From NCBI GenBank assembly GCA_023974075.1, contig CM043793.1, positions 7,072,288-7,136,287 on the forward strand: a stretch of 64,000 nucleotides of DNA, in the 5' to 3' direction. Of the stretch, positions 32,966 to 44,960 are shown piece by piece (the stretch's first letter is position 1; each line of letters begins with the position of its first letter). This stretch comes from Chaenocephalus aceratus. Its lineage: Eukaryota; Chordata; Actinopteri; Perciformes; Channichthyidae. Both the position numbers and the translations under genes were made by a program. Below the pieces are notes generated by a model. That model did no database searches, was not told the DNA's origin, and worked only from the letters and a program-made list of their open reading frames with translations.

Positions 32966-35078
32966 ATAACTAAACTAACATTTTGTTGTAGGCTATACAA
33001 ATTATTTTCACATACAGGCAAACCACATTTCTAAGTTAAACTCAAAATTTGCAGAGGTTCACTTAAAATCCAAATTGCTTGGGACATGGATCCTTCTTCT
33101 GATATGGAAGGATTTATTTAGAAAGAATCTCCTCAGCAATTTTGTCAATAATGAACTTCAATAAAAATAAGTAGAGCAACTAGTACAATTGTATTTGCCC
33201 ATCCTTTATCAATTTTAGAGGTGTTAATCTTTACTCCAGTTTTCTGATATGCTCCTGTCGTACATTTGCTGTACTATTGTTTTTCCTTTTGCATACCAAA
33301 CAATTCAAGTCTTTCAGTTTAACACCCCTGATTCTTTTTTTAATTGGGTTGAATGCAATGTAGCTAATTTGATATTTTAACGCAGGAGACTGGAGTTACT
33401 TGCCTGGCCTATACTTGCCTAATTCTAAAGAATTTGAAGTAAAAAAGCATGAATTAATGATATCAAGGTTTCTATCGAATAGTCCCATATGGGCGATCTT
33501 GTCTGGCGATAGGGTGGTGACAGATTTTTTTCAGGCTTTAATCCTGAACTTTTTTCAGCGGCTCTGCTTTTTCTTTAAGCGCCTGCAATCAACATTTTCA
33601 GATATTTCTGCAGGTTACAAAAGAGAAAGAGTCAGAGAGAAAACAGATAATGAAAGAGAAAGACCTTTTCGAGAAAGTTTGGTCAGTCCGTCTTGACAGA
33701 ATGAAAATGTGAAAGTTCACCTCTATCTGCTGGAGGATAAAACTGAGAAACAACAAATTAGGAAAAAAGTGCAAGAATAAAAAGAGCAAAAAGAGGGGGG
33801 GAAAGACCTCGTAGTCCAGGAAGAAACATAACTCAACCCAGATACTTGCTGGATATTGGATTCCATGACATTTCCAGGCAATGCTTCAAGATCAAGCTTT
33901 ATATTTGACATTGTACAATTTTACTTTTTTAATTATTCTCTCACTTGTGAAAGTTTATTTTTAAATCTTCCATAGCCCCAGTATTTTCTCCAGACCAATA
34001 GAACAATGGTAGAAGTTGCTTTTTTTCTAATCACACTGTAATCTTTGACTTTTTTTTTGCCACATTTTATATTTGCCACATTTCTAAAAAGACATTTACA
34101 AACGTTATTGTTGTGCTTTTTCATCCAGTTGCTGTGCAGAGCACAACTCTTAAAAGAAAAGCAAAATCTCTAAGGACAATGAAAAAGGAAACGCGTACTC
34201 TTTCCTAAGACTGAATAAAAACATCTTGAGGATACAATTGCCACCTCGATTGCACCTCTTTACCTGCTCTCTTAATGACATTCCTCATATCCCCACTGGT
34301 ATCAAACTCTATAGAAACTGGTGTACTTTCCTCAACTTGACCCACTTTAAAGTTGTTCATTGCAGTGGAGCTTTCTCAAACCTCAGACTAGGTCAACAGT
34401 CTCAGAAAGATGCCACCTATTTAGCTCCTGTCGCTCTCTGGCACATATTGACCTTATTCTTTTTTGTCTTAAGTTCACATACGGACACCTGCATGCTGCA
34501 TGATTTCCGCCCCGCTAGCGAGGGTTTTCAAGATGGGAAAATGAAATCCAACACTCAGAGTGCATTTTCCACTTCTGATCACTTTGCTGGGAGAAATGTT
34601 AAAAAACCTCTGATCTCTGAAGTGTTTCTGCTGATTCCTTCTGCGTGTGTCAGCAGAGCGTCAGAACAAAGTGAACACGTCTGTCCGAGGCAAACACACA
34701 AACACTCACCTATAAAATCACGTTGTTCATATTTAAAGGATCCATGTCATGGCCATTTCTACTGATCATAATTCCATTGTTGAGGTCTACTAGAATAGAT
34801 TTATATTGTGCAATGTTCCAAACTCACATTGGTTTCTCACAGCATCTCTGTATAGTATATGTATTCACTCTCTGTCCTAAACGGCTTGTTGGAGCTCCTG
34901 CCCCCCTCCCTGTGAGCCCACTGTGCTCTGATTGGTCAGCTCGCCCACTCTGTTCTGATGAGTCCACCACCGTTACAGCGGAACATCAGTGATTATGTGT
35001 TACAATGGCGTTAGCGACCAGAAAATGACACCAGTAATGACAAACGGATGAGAATGCTGCGTGGGGTCTGGGTGCCGT
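32966..35078. other. Non-coding stretch
   Basis: No gene recognised. The 179-codon frame at 34226-34765 has no ATG start and resembles nothing. The part at 34720-34995 contains CTGATTGGTCAGCTCGCCC, distantly like family S. Confidence 0.45.
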
Positions 35079-35750
35079 GTTAATAATAATAATAATAATA
35101 ATAATAATGCATTTTATTTATATAGCGCTTTTCACAACTCAAAGACGCTTTACAGTATGAGGGAGGGTAGACAAACAAGAACAGGCAAACAAGTAAGTAT
35201 AGTAAAATAAAAAGGCAGTCAAGAGGAAGTTGATTGAGAGGGGGGGGGGCTTATGGGACAGAGTTGAAAAGATGTGTTTTGAGGTGGGACTGAAAGACTG
35301 TGAGGGACTCAGAGTCACAGAGATCTTGGGGGAGGGACTTCCAGAGCCTAGGAGCTGCCACTGAGAATGTTGATATGGGAATGGATAGGAGTCCGGCTGC
35401 GGTGGATCTGAGGGACCGTGGGAGTGAGAAGGTTTGTGAGATAAGGGGGGCCAGATGGTGGAGTGCTTTGTAGGTGAGGACCAGAACTTTGTAGTTGATG
35501 CGATGGGAGACAGGAAGCCAGTGCAGGTCTTTGAGGACTGGGGTGATGTGATGCCATGATTTGGTATGCGTGAGGAGACGTGCAGCTGCATTTTGAACCC
35601 GTTGGAGTCTGTTGAGGGATGTAGTGCTGATGCCGTAAAGAAGTGAGTTGCAGTAGTCGAGGCGGGAGGAAATGAAGGCATGGACTGAGTGTTGTTGGGA
35701 CGTTGCGCGGCTCGCTGCTGTGAGGAGCGGACAGTGTGAGCTCTATTACT
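35079..35750 (-). mobile_element. 5'-truncated L2-type LINE with (TTA)n tail
   Basis: On the minus strand the C-terminal part of an L2/Maui-type reverse transcriptase can be read: SRLDYCNSLLYGIS, then LQRVQNAAARLLT, LHWLPVSHRINYK and APRLWKSLP. It is followed by a short 3' UTR (TTTATTTATATAGCGC complement) and a TAA/TTA microsatellite at 35081-35108 as tail. Endonuclease and RT catalytic motifs are missing. The longest ORF here (220 codons) is in the wrong frame and is not the protein. Confidence 0.8.
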
Positions 35751-35904
35751 GGTGTCGTTTCCTGGTTGCAGCGTGGGGTCTGCGAGACAGCGAGACATCG
35801 CGAAACTCAGCCTGAACTCAGCCTGAGCACCATGGACGCGGGAAGGGGGGGTGCTGAGGGAACTGCAGCTGATCGCCGCTGAGAGAGTCTGTGTGTGTGA
35901 GGAG

Positions 35905-36165
35905 ATCCATTGGGTCGTCGTTACGTCACTTGGTTCCCGGAAGAAACAAATGGAAAAATAAAAATGTCCAACGAGGCGTTCTGGGGCAGCAGACAGGTCT
36001 TCTCTGTGTTAGTGTTACTCGCTACAGGGTGTACTTTGAGGGTTTGTGACTCCGCAGACCGTTTACATGCAGAACAAGCTTCATAGCACACAAGGGGACG
36101 GGTGATAACCGGAAACAGAATGTGTGGTTTACATGTTAACATTTTAAACGAATCTTCTGGGGGAG
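35905..36165 (+). repeat. Dispersed family S, 3' segment
   Basis: Matches 42170-42305: shared GTCCAA.GAGGC.TTCTGG, GCAGACC.TTTACATGCA and CATA.CACAC. It is the distal half of the same interspersed family as at 38090 and 41905. Confidence 0.6.
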
Positions 36166-36484
36166 GACCTCCACAGGAGTTCAGTTTACAACCATGTCGC
36201 ATTTTTCAGGTATGTGTGTCAGCCCGGAGGACAGGCGTGTGCAAGTGTCCTTAAAATAGACGGAGATTATTGGCTTCCTCAATTATTTCCCCCCGCCACA
36301 ATATAATGGTTCGTGCCACATAGCCTGACTGTAAATCCTTTGTACAGGTGTTCCTAACAAATAGGGTGTACAAAAAAAGGTGGCGCACAATACAGTTTTA
36401 TATTTATCTGAAAAAAAGTGTCCTCACGCTTTTCAAAACAAAGTGGGAACACTAATAAGTACAAATATGTTTTCACATGTAGCC

Positions 36485-37275
36485 TGTCCTCGTCATTTCT
36501 CTCTCCTTTTTTCGACTTATTTATTATCTAATCCTGTCTCCTTTCATTTCATTATCACTTTACTCATCTCTACTCATTTTCCTCATCTTCTCTACTTCCT
36601 TTTCCATCTTCTTCTTTTTTCTATTCCCATCTACCTCATTTGTTTTCTCCTCTATAATTTCGTATCACCTTGACTCCTTTCTCCCTAAATCATCAATTTT
36701 GTGTTCTCTTCTCCCCTCATCGTTTTTCTAAACTTTACATTACATTACATGTCTCTTGTTAGACGCTTTTACCCAAAGCGACTTACACACTCAATACTGT
36801 GGAAAATCCCCACAGGAGCAATTTGGGGTGAAGTTTCTTTCCCAAGGACACAACGACATGCTGACTGCAGTGGGGATTGAACCAGTGCTCCCCCTCTCTT
36901 AACCTTCTTACACTTCTCTTTTCCACTTCTCCTTGTTCTTCTCCTCTTTCAACCTTTAGACCTCTTACTATATTCTCCTTTTCCTCATCTTAGCCTCCTT
37001 CTCTCATCTCGTCTTTCCTCCTCTTCTTCAATCTCAGCTTCTTCTGTTGATCCTCTTTCAAATTCTTCCATTTCCTTTTTTTCCCTTTTCTCTTCTTTTA
37101 CCTCATCCACTCTTTCTCGCCTCCATCTTGCTTCTCTTTCTTCATCTCCTCTCCTCCCTCCTTCCTCCCTAAATCATTCTTTAGTTTTTCACATTACCTC
37201 CTCTCATCTTCTCTCTTCTTACTCTCTCACAGTTACCCTCCTCTCAGTACTTCTCCTTCCCTCTCCTCTCTGCCT
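36485..37275 (+). repeat. Pyrimidine-rich tract with embedded repeat
   Basis: Long CT-rich low-complexity DNA. An interspersed repeat lies in the middle (about 36735-36900) with TAGACGCTTTTACCCAAAGC and GGGATTGAACC, a common fish family. Confidence 0.7.
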
Positions 37276-37279
37276 TCAG

Positions 37280-37780
37280 CTTATTAAGATTTCAAAGATA
37301 CAAATGGCGGCGGGCTGATTGCTTTCAGGGAATCTGCCTTTAATAATTACAGGTGGAGACGCTCTGGGTGACGTTGGCAGGGCAGAGACTAATGGAAAAC
37401 TAGATTTTTTCACTGAATTAGAGCAAGGATGGGGGGGGATCCATATATTGACAAGCCATCAGCGGGCCGTAGATCAGGAGAAGTGCTTCGGACTTGTCGG
37501 AGGAGGCGGCGGCAAACTGGCTCTGATGCTCCGTGGCATCTCGATACGCTTCCTGCTGCCACCGCTGGGCCGCGAGGAAGATCAAACCCTGCTTCATCTG
37601 CAGGCCTGTCGAGGAGGAGGAGGGGGAGGAGGCGGGGAGTTAAAAGGGAGCAGAGTTAACCTTTTTTTTCTGATGTCTCCCTCCTCCTCCTCTTCCTCCT
37701 CCTCTCCTCATGGAGGACCTGAATCAAAATGTAAATGCTGGAGCCTCTGAGGGCAGCAGGGCTCTGGGATTCGGCTCGTA
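37280..37780 (+). promoter_or_regulatory. Possible conserved non-coding element
   Basis: Complex, non-repetitive sequence with dense homeodomain-like AT motifs (TTTAATAATTACA at 37338), a TCF-like TTCAAAG at about 37289 and a CRE-like TGACGTTGG at about 37369. It is unlike the repeats around it. No ORF there is convincing: the 143-codon frame is Gly/Ser low complexity. Function is inferred from texture alone. Confidence 0.25.
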
Positions 37781-38084
37781 TTGATTATATGAAGTGAGTC
37801 AGAGTCACACTGCTCAACAAGCCAAATGTGTTTTCCCCCATTGCTCTGTGACAGGAATTACCCAGAGTTCAGCTGGCTGCGGGCTCTGTTGCTAATGACA
37901 TTTCTGATTTCAGCGCGTGCACACTCACTTTGGCATAGAATTCAAGGACTCTTCATGATTTTCTGAATCCCATTTACCTAAAAAAAGAGTCTTGTTTTTA
38001 TAAACATGACGTTACATTGGTGAAAAAAACAACAAGACAGACATAATGAATGGACTTGTTACCATACATAATAATTAACCATTT

Positions 38085-38345
38085 TATGCACATTTTGAGG
38101 TACATAGTATTTATATGTACTGCCTCTGCTGGGACATGTCTCCATGCTCTAATGTTCAAAAAGCTCTTTATTTTTCTCATACTGCCTGTGATGCAGCTCC
38201 TCTTTTCACCCTCTGTCTGAAACCAGAGCCCAGTCTGCTCTGATTGGTTAGCTGGCCGGCTCTGTTGGGATTGGTCAACCGCTTGGAGATGTCCCGTCCC
38301 TAAGCTATCATGTACAATGTGTTGGAGATTCAAGTTGTACTTCTG
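38085..38345 (+). repeat. Dispersed family S, copy 2
   Basis: Strong match to 41920-42135 and to the reverse of 17963-18230: ACATGTCTCCATGCT, AAAAAGCTCTTTAT, CACCCTCTGTCTGAAACCAG and CTGATTGGTTAGCTGG, followed by GTACAATGTGTTGGAG. Confidence 0.8.
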
Positions 38346-38779
38346 ATTTATCCGATTCACACATAAATAAGTGTTTATGTGATACATCTTAACAATAAAA
38401 CACAAGAAGAATTAATCCTTGATCTCATTGGAAAGCACAAATAAAACAATTTTTTTACAGACATTTCACGACAAATGATAGGGCACATGGTACCTAAATC
38501 AAATTAGGCACATAAGTTAAATAGTCAAAGTAAATCAGTCAGACTTTTTGCTCCACACAAACTTCAATCCCCTCAGTCGGCAAAAGACGAATATGAGTCC
38601 TGTTGTCCTGTACGGTGACCGACAGGTGCCAAACGCTGCAGATAAGAAAATGCTGCAAGAAGCTCAAAACACAACGCAAATGGAGACACACAGCTGGGAC
38701 CGGAGCGCTTGTTGACGTTCAGGGATTATACATTTGGCCAACTGTCACTGTTTCCTAATTGTCAGTGTTGTGTCAGTAT

Positions 38780-38960
38780 GTTTGAAATGACTACGTTAGC
38801 TACGTTAGCTAGCTAGCTTACAGCAGATCTGCAATAATGTCGGAATGAATCATGTAATCACATTTTTTATCAAGCCAATAAACCGTACAGCTTTTAATGT
38901 AAATTTCGAGTGACATTGATTGTTGGCCAACTTTATAATCCTTGAATATCAACAAGAACT
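38780..38960 (+). repeat. Dispersed repeat (GTTAGCTAGCTAGC family), copy 2
   Basis: Matches 19405-19680 over GTTAGCTAGCTAGCTTAC, GCAATAATGT and TTGGCCAACTTT-type blocks. Confidence 0.55.
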
Positions 38961-41863
38961 CCGGTCCCAGCATCACCTTTTAATGTCCCCGTTTTCGTTG
39001 TGCTTTTTGCAGTGTTTCTTTTATGAACCGCTTTTAATAAATGCTGCGCATGTTTCATCAAGTTGGTGAAGATGTTACATAATTTGTTTTGGCAAATGTT
39101 TACTTTTTGTGCCGTAACGGTTTGCACCTGCCAGCCACCATAGGCTTGGTCTTTATAAAGTTTAAATCTGAAAAGATGCTTTTGATACTTTCACGTTGAA
39201 AACGACAATCCTGCAACAGCTAGCCAAGGTTTCATTGATTTGCATCATGATATGTATTCAGTAAAACATTTTTACCAAAACATGACATTATTATGATGCG
39301 TTGACATTTATTATTTTGTAAATGTTATGTTACTATCATGAAAAAGGTTATTACATGTACCTTGAGTTAAGATACTTTTTTTTCATATTAAGTCTAAAAT
39401 GAACATTCATGCCCAGATTGTCAGAAACATTTCTAAACTCTTTATTGAAAGTAGGTGTAAAATGACTGAACCCACATTTAAAATAAATATTTGTTTAAGA
39501 AGTGAGACTCTGCGTGTCTCTTTAGGCGAGGTAAAAACCTTTCAGCCTGCATTAAGCATCAGTGTTTCCGAGCAGCAGGCGGTCTGACCCCCTCCGGTGT
39601 TCATATATCTGAGTCTAAACACTGAATGCTTGAATGCTTTCTTGGGGGGAGTTTGCTTCTGTCCCCCAAACGGAAATTAAATTGTTACGCTTGCTGCTGT
39701 ACAGGACCTACAGTTTGTGTATTTAAATAAGTCCATGTGAGGTAATTTTGTGGTCTAACTGTGTGTGTACAGAGGGGTGGGGGGGTTGTTTGGCAGGGTT
39801 GTTTCCTGCCAAAGCTCTTCACAGTTTTGGGTGGTATGTGTTGTGTTGATAGCGCTGTGTGCTGTAGCGAGGCGATGCAGCTGACCGATCCATCCATCAT
39901 CAGCTCGTAGTCTCTCTGCTGCTCGCTCCTCAAACTTGGTTTTTGTTTGGAAACCATCCATCATATTCCTGAGCATGACACACCGTCCAAGAGACATCCT
40001 AACCACAGCTGTGTATGTGTGTGTGTTCTGGTATGCAGTTATATATCTGCGCTGTTCAATTGCACAACTTAGTACATCAAATTGTTCTCAAGATATTTTC
40101 ACACGGCTGAATTCATCAGGGTGAAGTTAAGCTTTATTTGAAACAATTGTGTCCCTGCAAAAGCTTGACAATTTGTTATTTGTCTAGATTGCTTTGAATA
40201 GAGTGGTGCAGGACAAATGAGTTAGCATTTGACCAATTCCGGTTCTCATGTGTTCGGTAACACAAGCTGAAAAGAGTTTAACATTTTGTTAGTGTCTTAC
40301 GACCTAAAAGCTTCTATGTGTCATATAAAACAGCGGTTGCTAACAAGCTTCTAAAAGAGACTACTTAATGTCACCATGCCAAACATTAGTAGCCTTTAGC
40401 TTAGTGGCAGTAATGTGTGGCCTTGCGACCGTGATGTAGTTTGTTTACAGGCTAACATTAGCTTTTTCTGGATCTTGTAAACACCAAACCATCTTTCAGG
40501 ACTTTTAGGGTCAGGTAAGTCTACCAAGTTTTTATTCAGCCAACATTAGCAATTTAACTGTGATGGTATCATGTAACATTCTTAAAAAACACATTCAAGG
40601 ACAACAATTTGGAGGATTTTGGTAATTAGTTCCTTATTCCCGGCAGTCTGATGCCTCTGTTTATGTGTCGGGGCAATACTGAGCTGATATTAAAGTTGTT
40701 CTTGTATTTAATGATAAATTAAGCAATACAAAACATTTTGAATGATCTGGACATGAACTGGAAAATACTGCCTCAAATTCTGCCTGCTTTTTTGAATGTC
40801 AACACATTTAAATTAAATAAAGTAGTATTTTTTTTGTATTTTCACATTCAACAAAAGCTAAGAAAATAACTTCATTTTGAACTCCACAATGTATATTTAC
40901 TTTTACAGAAATGGAGCATAAATCAGACCCGCTATTCATTTTTACCCCAAACAAAGCCAGACTTCTTTATATAGGCCTCTCTCTACAGATCGCTCTCCCC
41001 TCTAAAACGCTGGCCTGCTTCCCGTACATCTGCGCACTCAAAGCTACAAATGACGTGATTATGATATATCATGTAACAGAGAAAGTCTCTTTGTTTCTGC
41101 CGTAAAAAGAAAGAAATCAATACCGGGGCGGTGCGGAGCCTTGAGGGGCCACAGCGTCTCCTCAGGACTGACCAGGTAAGGGTTAGGCCCGGCCGGGTGT
41201 TTGGCGGGCTCAGAAATGCTGATTCTACATTTCTCCTGACAGTGATACATGCCTCGGCCTCGCTGTCCGGTTAGCCCGGTACCTGAGGGTCCGGCCGAGG
41301 AAGATCAGCTGCAGACCAGGACGAGGTTAAGAATGGAGGAGGAGCAGAGGGGGAGGCCAGTAACCAAAGATTATTTTTAGAGCCAGAAAAGTCTGGGAGG
41401 GAGGAAAGATGGAGCAGACGGGGAGGGTGTTTTTATGAGGGTGGGAGACAAGGGAGTTGAACAGAGAAAGAAGACGCTGAGATAATGCAAGGAAAGAAAG
41501 AAGGGAAGATATGATAGAGTTTTGAAAAGTCAAGATTTTAAATGAGGATTTAGGTTGTATTTAGGTTGGTGGGCTGCTGTTAATAAAATGCATGCTTGCC
41601 AAACATAATTATTTCTTAACACTTTAACCCGGGCTGTTTTTGCTCGCTTTTAACTCCAAAAATATTCGGTATGCACATTTCACAAGTCAAGGACATGATA
41701 TAATGCAAAACAAAAATAAAGGCACATACTTGAAATATCTACATGATTGCATTGTCATTGTAAGCATTTTAGCAGGGTGATTTTAGGATTTAACAACATA
41801 TCTGTACTGTATATGCATGGATAAAGGTGAACATCATATTCATGGAAAATTCTGACCCTTATG

Positions 41864-41865
<2 letters not shown>
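38961..41865. other. Non-coding stretch
   Basis: No gene. About 40370-40500 is another copy of the dispersed repeat seen at 840-965. The rest shows no ORF or element end I can support. Confidence 0.45.

Positions 41866-41867
<2 letters not shown>

Positions 41868-41899
<32 letters not shown>
41868..41899. repeat. (TA)n microsatellite
   Basis: Sixteen TA dinucleotides in a row. Confidence 0.95.
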
Positions 41900-41902
<3 letters not shown>

Positions 41903-41904
41903 AT

Positions 41905-42318
41905 GCTTAAAAAGGTTTAACTCATGTCTCTACTGTGACATGTCTCCATGCTTTAATGTTCAAAAAGCTCTTTATTGTTCTCATACTGCCTGTGCTGCAG
42001 CATCTCTTTTCACCCTCTGTCTGAAACCAGAGCCCAGTCTGCTCTGATTGGTTAGCTGGATGGCTCTGTTTTGGTGGGTCAACAGGTAAGAGATGCACTG
42101 CCCCTTATCACGTACAATGTGTTGGAGTACTAGCAAATGGTGTTACATATTGATGTCAATATGTTGCAGAAATAAACAAAGGTGTCCAATCGAGGCATTT
42201 CTGGCAGGGGGGGGTGTATGGGAGATTTGGGGAACCTTTGCAGACCATTTACATGCACAAAAACCCATATAACACACCACAGGAAAGGGAAACCCCTTAA
42301 TAGGGCCTCTTTCTGGTT
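41905..42318 (+). repeat. Dispersed family S, longest copy
   Basis: Contains both halves of the family seen separately at 38085 and 35905, ending near AATAGGGCC. It directly precedes the hAT-like element at 42323. Confidence 0.75.
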
Positions 42319-42322
42319 AAAT

Positions 42323-43940
42323 CAGCGCTCGACATTAAGGACTGCCCGATGGCCCGGGGCCATCAATTACCTCGGGCAATAAAGCCTCACCTGCTGGTTG
42401 CCCGATCGGGCAATCTATTATGCCAGTATCATGCAGCTCGAGGATCCGGTAATGAGTGACCCGACAGTAAAACTAAACATATCTATAACTAGTTTAGGTA
42501 GTTTGAAATTGAGAGGTCATTAAAATAGCTACGTGTGATATTCTAACCTGAAGGGTGTGTTTTGTCCGCTCACCGCTGCATGTGATTATGCAGAGCTGCG
42601 TGTCGACTCGTCAGCAGCAGGTGATCTCTCTCTCCCGTCAGATTAGACTTCACTCGCGTTTATGCCCATATCGATCAGATCTAGCTAGTTCTAGCTAATG
42701 ATATGACTACCTGCTTATTAAAAGACACCAACACAATAAGTGTCGCTATGCAACTGTGTGAGGCATTATGCATTATGCATTTGTTTACATGCCCACCGGA
42801 ACCCCGAGGCATTACCAACAGATCAATGCACAATCAACCCATACAGGTTTCTCCACATTAAAGGTGGGGTAGGTAAGTTTCAGAAACCGGCTCGAGATAC
42901 ACTTTTTGTTATATTCCATGGAATGCTCTTAACATCCCGATAGCAATGAATATCTTAAGTGCTTTGACAAAAAATCCATTAAAAAATGTCATCTGTAGAA
43001 GCCGTAATATTGTAAAAAGTACAACCGGGCCGGCTAAACGGATTGGATGGCCTACCTGCCTGTCAGCCTTCCATCGGGGCACAAACTTATCTCGTGCCCT
43101 CATTGGTCATGTGCGCGTTCGTGTGTGTTGGAGGAGGGGCTCTGTAAGGAAGTGGCAGATTTTCTCTGGTTGTGTATTTTCAAATTCTAGCGATCTCGAG
43201 CCGGTTTCTCAAACTTACCTACCCCACCTTTAAGTGTTAGACATTATAATTGACTATTCTTGTCTGTCACATACTCTTCGTGTCTGTCACATAAGTGGCG
43301 CAACTGAAGCGGTATTGCACTAAAGGGAAATTATTTTGACCGGACATTTTGACCGAAGAGATTTAGATTTGCCGGCTAATGGGAACTCTGACGTCGCCAT
43401 TTTGTGTGCTTCGCGGATGCGCTCGGCTCCTCTCGACTGCTGCTCGAGTCTGCTCGGTCAGCTTCCGGATGAGGAGGCATTCGTTCGACCAATTTAGCCT
43501 ACAGTAGATAACATTACAAACATGTTTAACAGGGGCCATAATAGTGTAAATAATGTTTGTTTTGGCAGTTATAACTGAATGTAATGTTTTCTACTTTTTT
43601 TATATCTGGGAAGGCATTTGCCTTCATCAGATAGAAAGTGTCTTGACCAACAACTTGAGTATTTCCAGGGCATGCAAGCGAGCAAACACAAACAAGAACA
43701 AACAAACAAGTGAAATGAAGAATAAAATTGAAATTGTACAATACAATATTGTGGTGGTTCATCATATAATTCAGTCTAGAGAATGCACCAGACAGCATCT
43801 AAGACCTGCAAAAATCAAAATGTTCTAGGGGGACGGAGGCCCCCCAAACCCTTCGTGCGTCATTTCGTCCGCGCGCATTTTTCAGGGCAATCTCTATTGG
43901 GCTCAGGGCCATCTAAGCTAATCCTTAATGTCATGCACTG
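42323..43940. mobile_element. Probable hAT-type element with nested MITE
   Basis: The ends are inverted relative to each other: CAGCGCTCGACATTAAGGA at the left and the complement of CAGTGCATGACATTAAGGA at the right, with GATGGCCC blocks following in both. No clean 8-bp TSD is visible (GGTTAAAT left, GGTTTGCT right share only GGTT). No transposase ORF, so it is non-autonomous. It contains a separate TTAA MITE. Confidence 0.45.
42862..43229. mobile_element. TTAA-target MITE
   Basis: A 368-bp element with about 37-bp near-identical inverted ends beginning AGGTGGGGTAGGTAAGTTT, flanked by TTAA at 42858-42861 and 43230-43233. Non-coding. TTAA targets suggest piggyBac or Kolobok mobilisation. Confidence 0.85.
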
Positions 43941-43944
43941 GGTT

Positions 43945-44640
43945 TGCTTTCTGGGAAAATCCACAACATAATGCTTTGCTGTAGCACCCATGAGCAGCTC
44001 CTGTTGGCACTATAAACAGTTGTTCGTTCATTGATGGTTTTCATTTTAAAAGATGCAGATTAGATTCTAGAGTTTGAGACAACTGCACCTCTCAGTAAGA
44101 GTTATTTATTGAATTCCCACTTCATCCCTGTTTTCAGACACACACACGAATTCCCTCCCTGTTTCTGATGTTGACCTTTGACCTATGACCTCTCAGCAAA
44201 GCGCGTCGAGGGTCATCATTAGACTGGTCTGGAGCCTGTGGGAGACATCAAGCACACACTGCTTTGACTGTGTATACAGACATATTTGATGGTTGGATAC
44301 TTCTGGGTTCTACTGAGGGTCGATGTATTGAATTACCATTAGTGTCTCTTCTGTAATTCACGACCTGGTTTGTGGACTTTGAAAGTTTGTTTTGAAGTGA
44401 GTTATTGTTTACTTGTCAAGATTATTTGACTTGAAGATTGTCATTTGTATTCTAACTTAACGACTTGGCAACACCAAAAGTGCAACTGAGCAGCAGAGTA
44501 GGATCCAATTAGGCACTGTATAATATTGAGTGTATCTGACATACCAGTAATTTGTTACAAATCAGCACAAGAAAAGATTAATATGATAGATATTCCACCT
44601 CTGTTTTTGAAATTTGGTCAGGTTTTGGGATAAAAGGTTA
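43945..44640. other. Non-coding stretch
   Basis: No gene or repeat end recognised. Confidence 0.5.
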
Positions 44641-44960
44641 ATGACTTTTTGTTAAATTGGACATAGATAAATAGAACCAACAGTATAGAGTGGTACATTG
44701 TTGACATTTTTCTAGGCCAGACCTGTAAGTTAGCATCACAAGGGCTCCCTCGACAAAAAGCAATGGGATTTCCTCATTGGATTTTCATATATTGCATGAA
44801 ATTAGCTTTGTGACCAGGCCCGCCCCTCCCTACATGCAGAACACGCCGATTGCGTGGGGCCTCACCTTGCGCAGGGGGCCTCGTCTTATGCGCTCGTCTT
44901 ATGTGCAAATGCGGCGCAATCCGCACCGTGAGGATCGCCGCCCGAGGCAGTTATTTCCAG
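44640..44960 (-). repeat. Composite of two dispersed repeats
   Basis: 44690-44815 is the reverse of the repeat at 1025-1110. 44818-44945 is a short-array copy of the GC-rich repeat at 14195-14400. Confidence 0.55.

Noticed and set aside
34226..34765. 179-codon ORF
   Set aside because: It starts at TTG, has no family resemblance and no splice context. Taken as chance.
34724..35060. Further copy of family S
   Set aside because: Only CTGATTGGTCAGCTCGCCC and a few short words match; not enough for a call.
35139..35798. 219-codon Ser/Pro-rich ORF on the minus strand
   Set aside because: It is a wrong-frame reading of the L2 LINE; the recognisable L2 protein is in another frame of the same strand.
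37319..37750. 143-codon ORF with Gly and Ser runs
   Set aside because: Runs come from GGA and TCC microsatellites; no domain.
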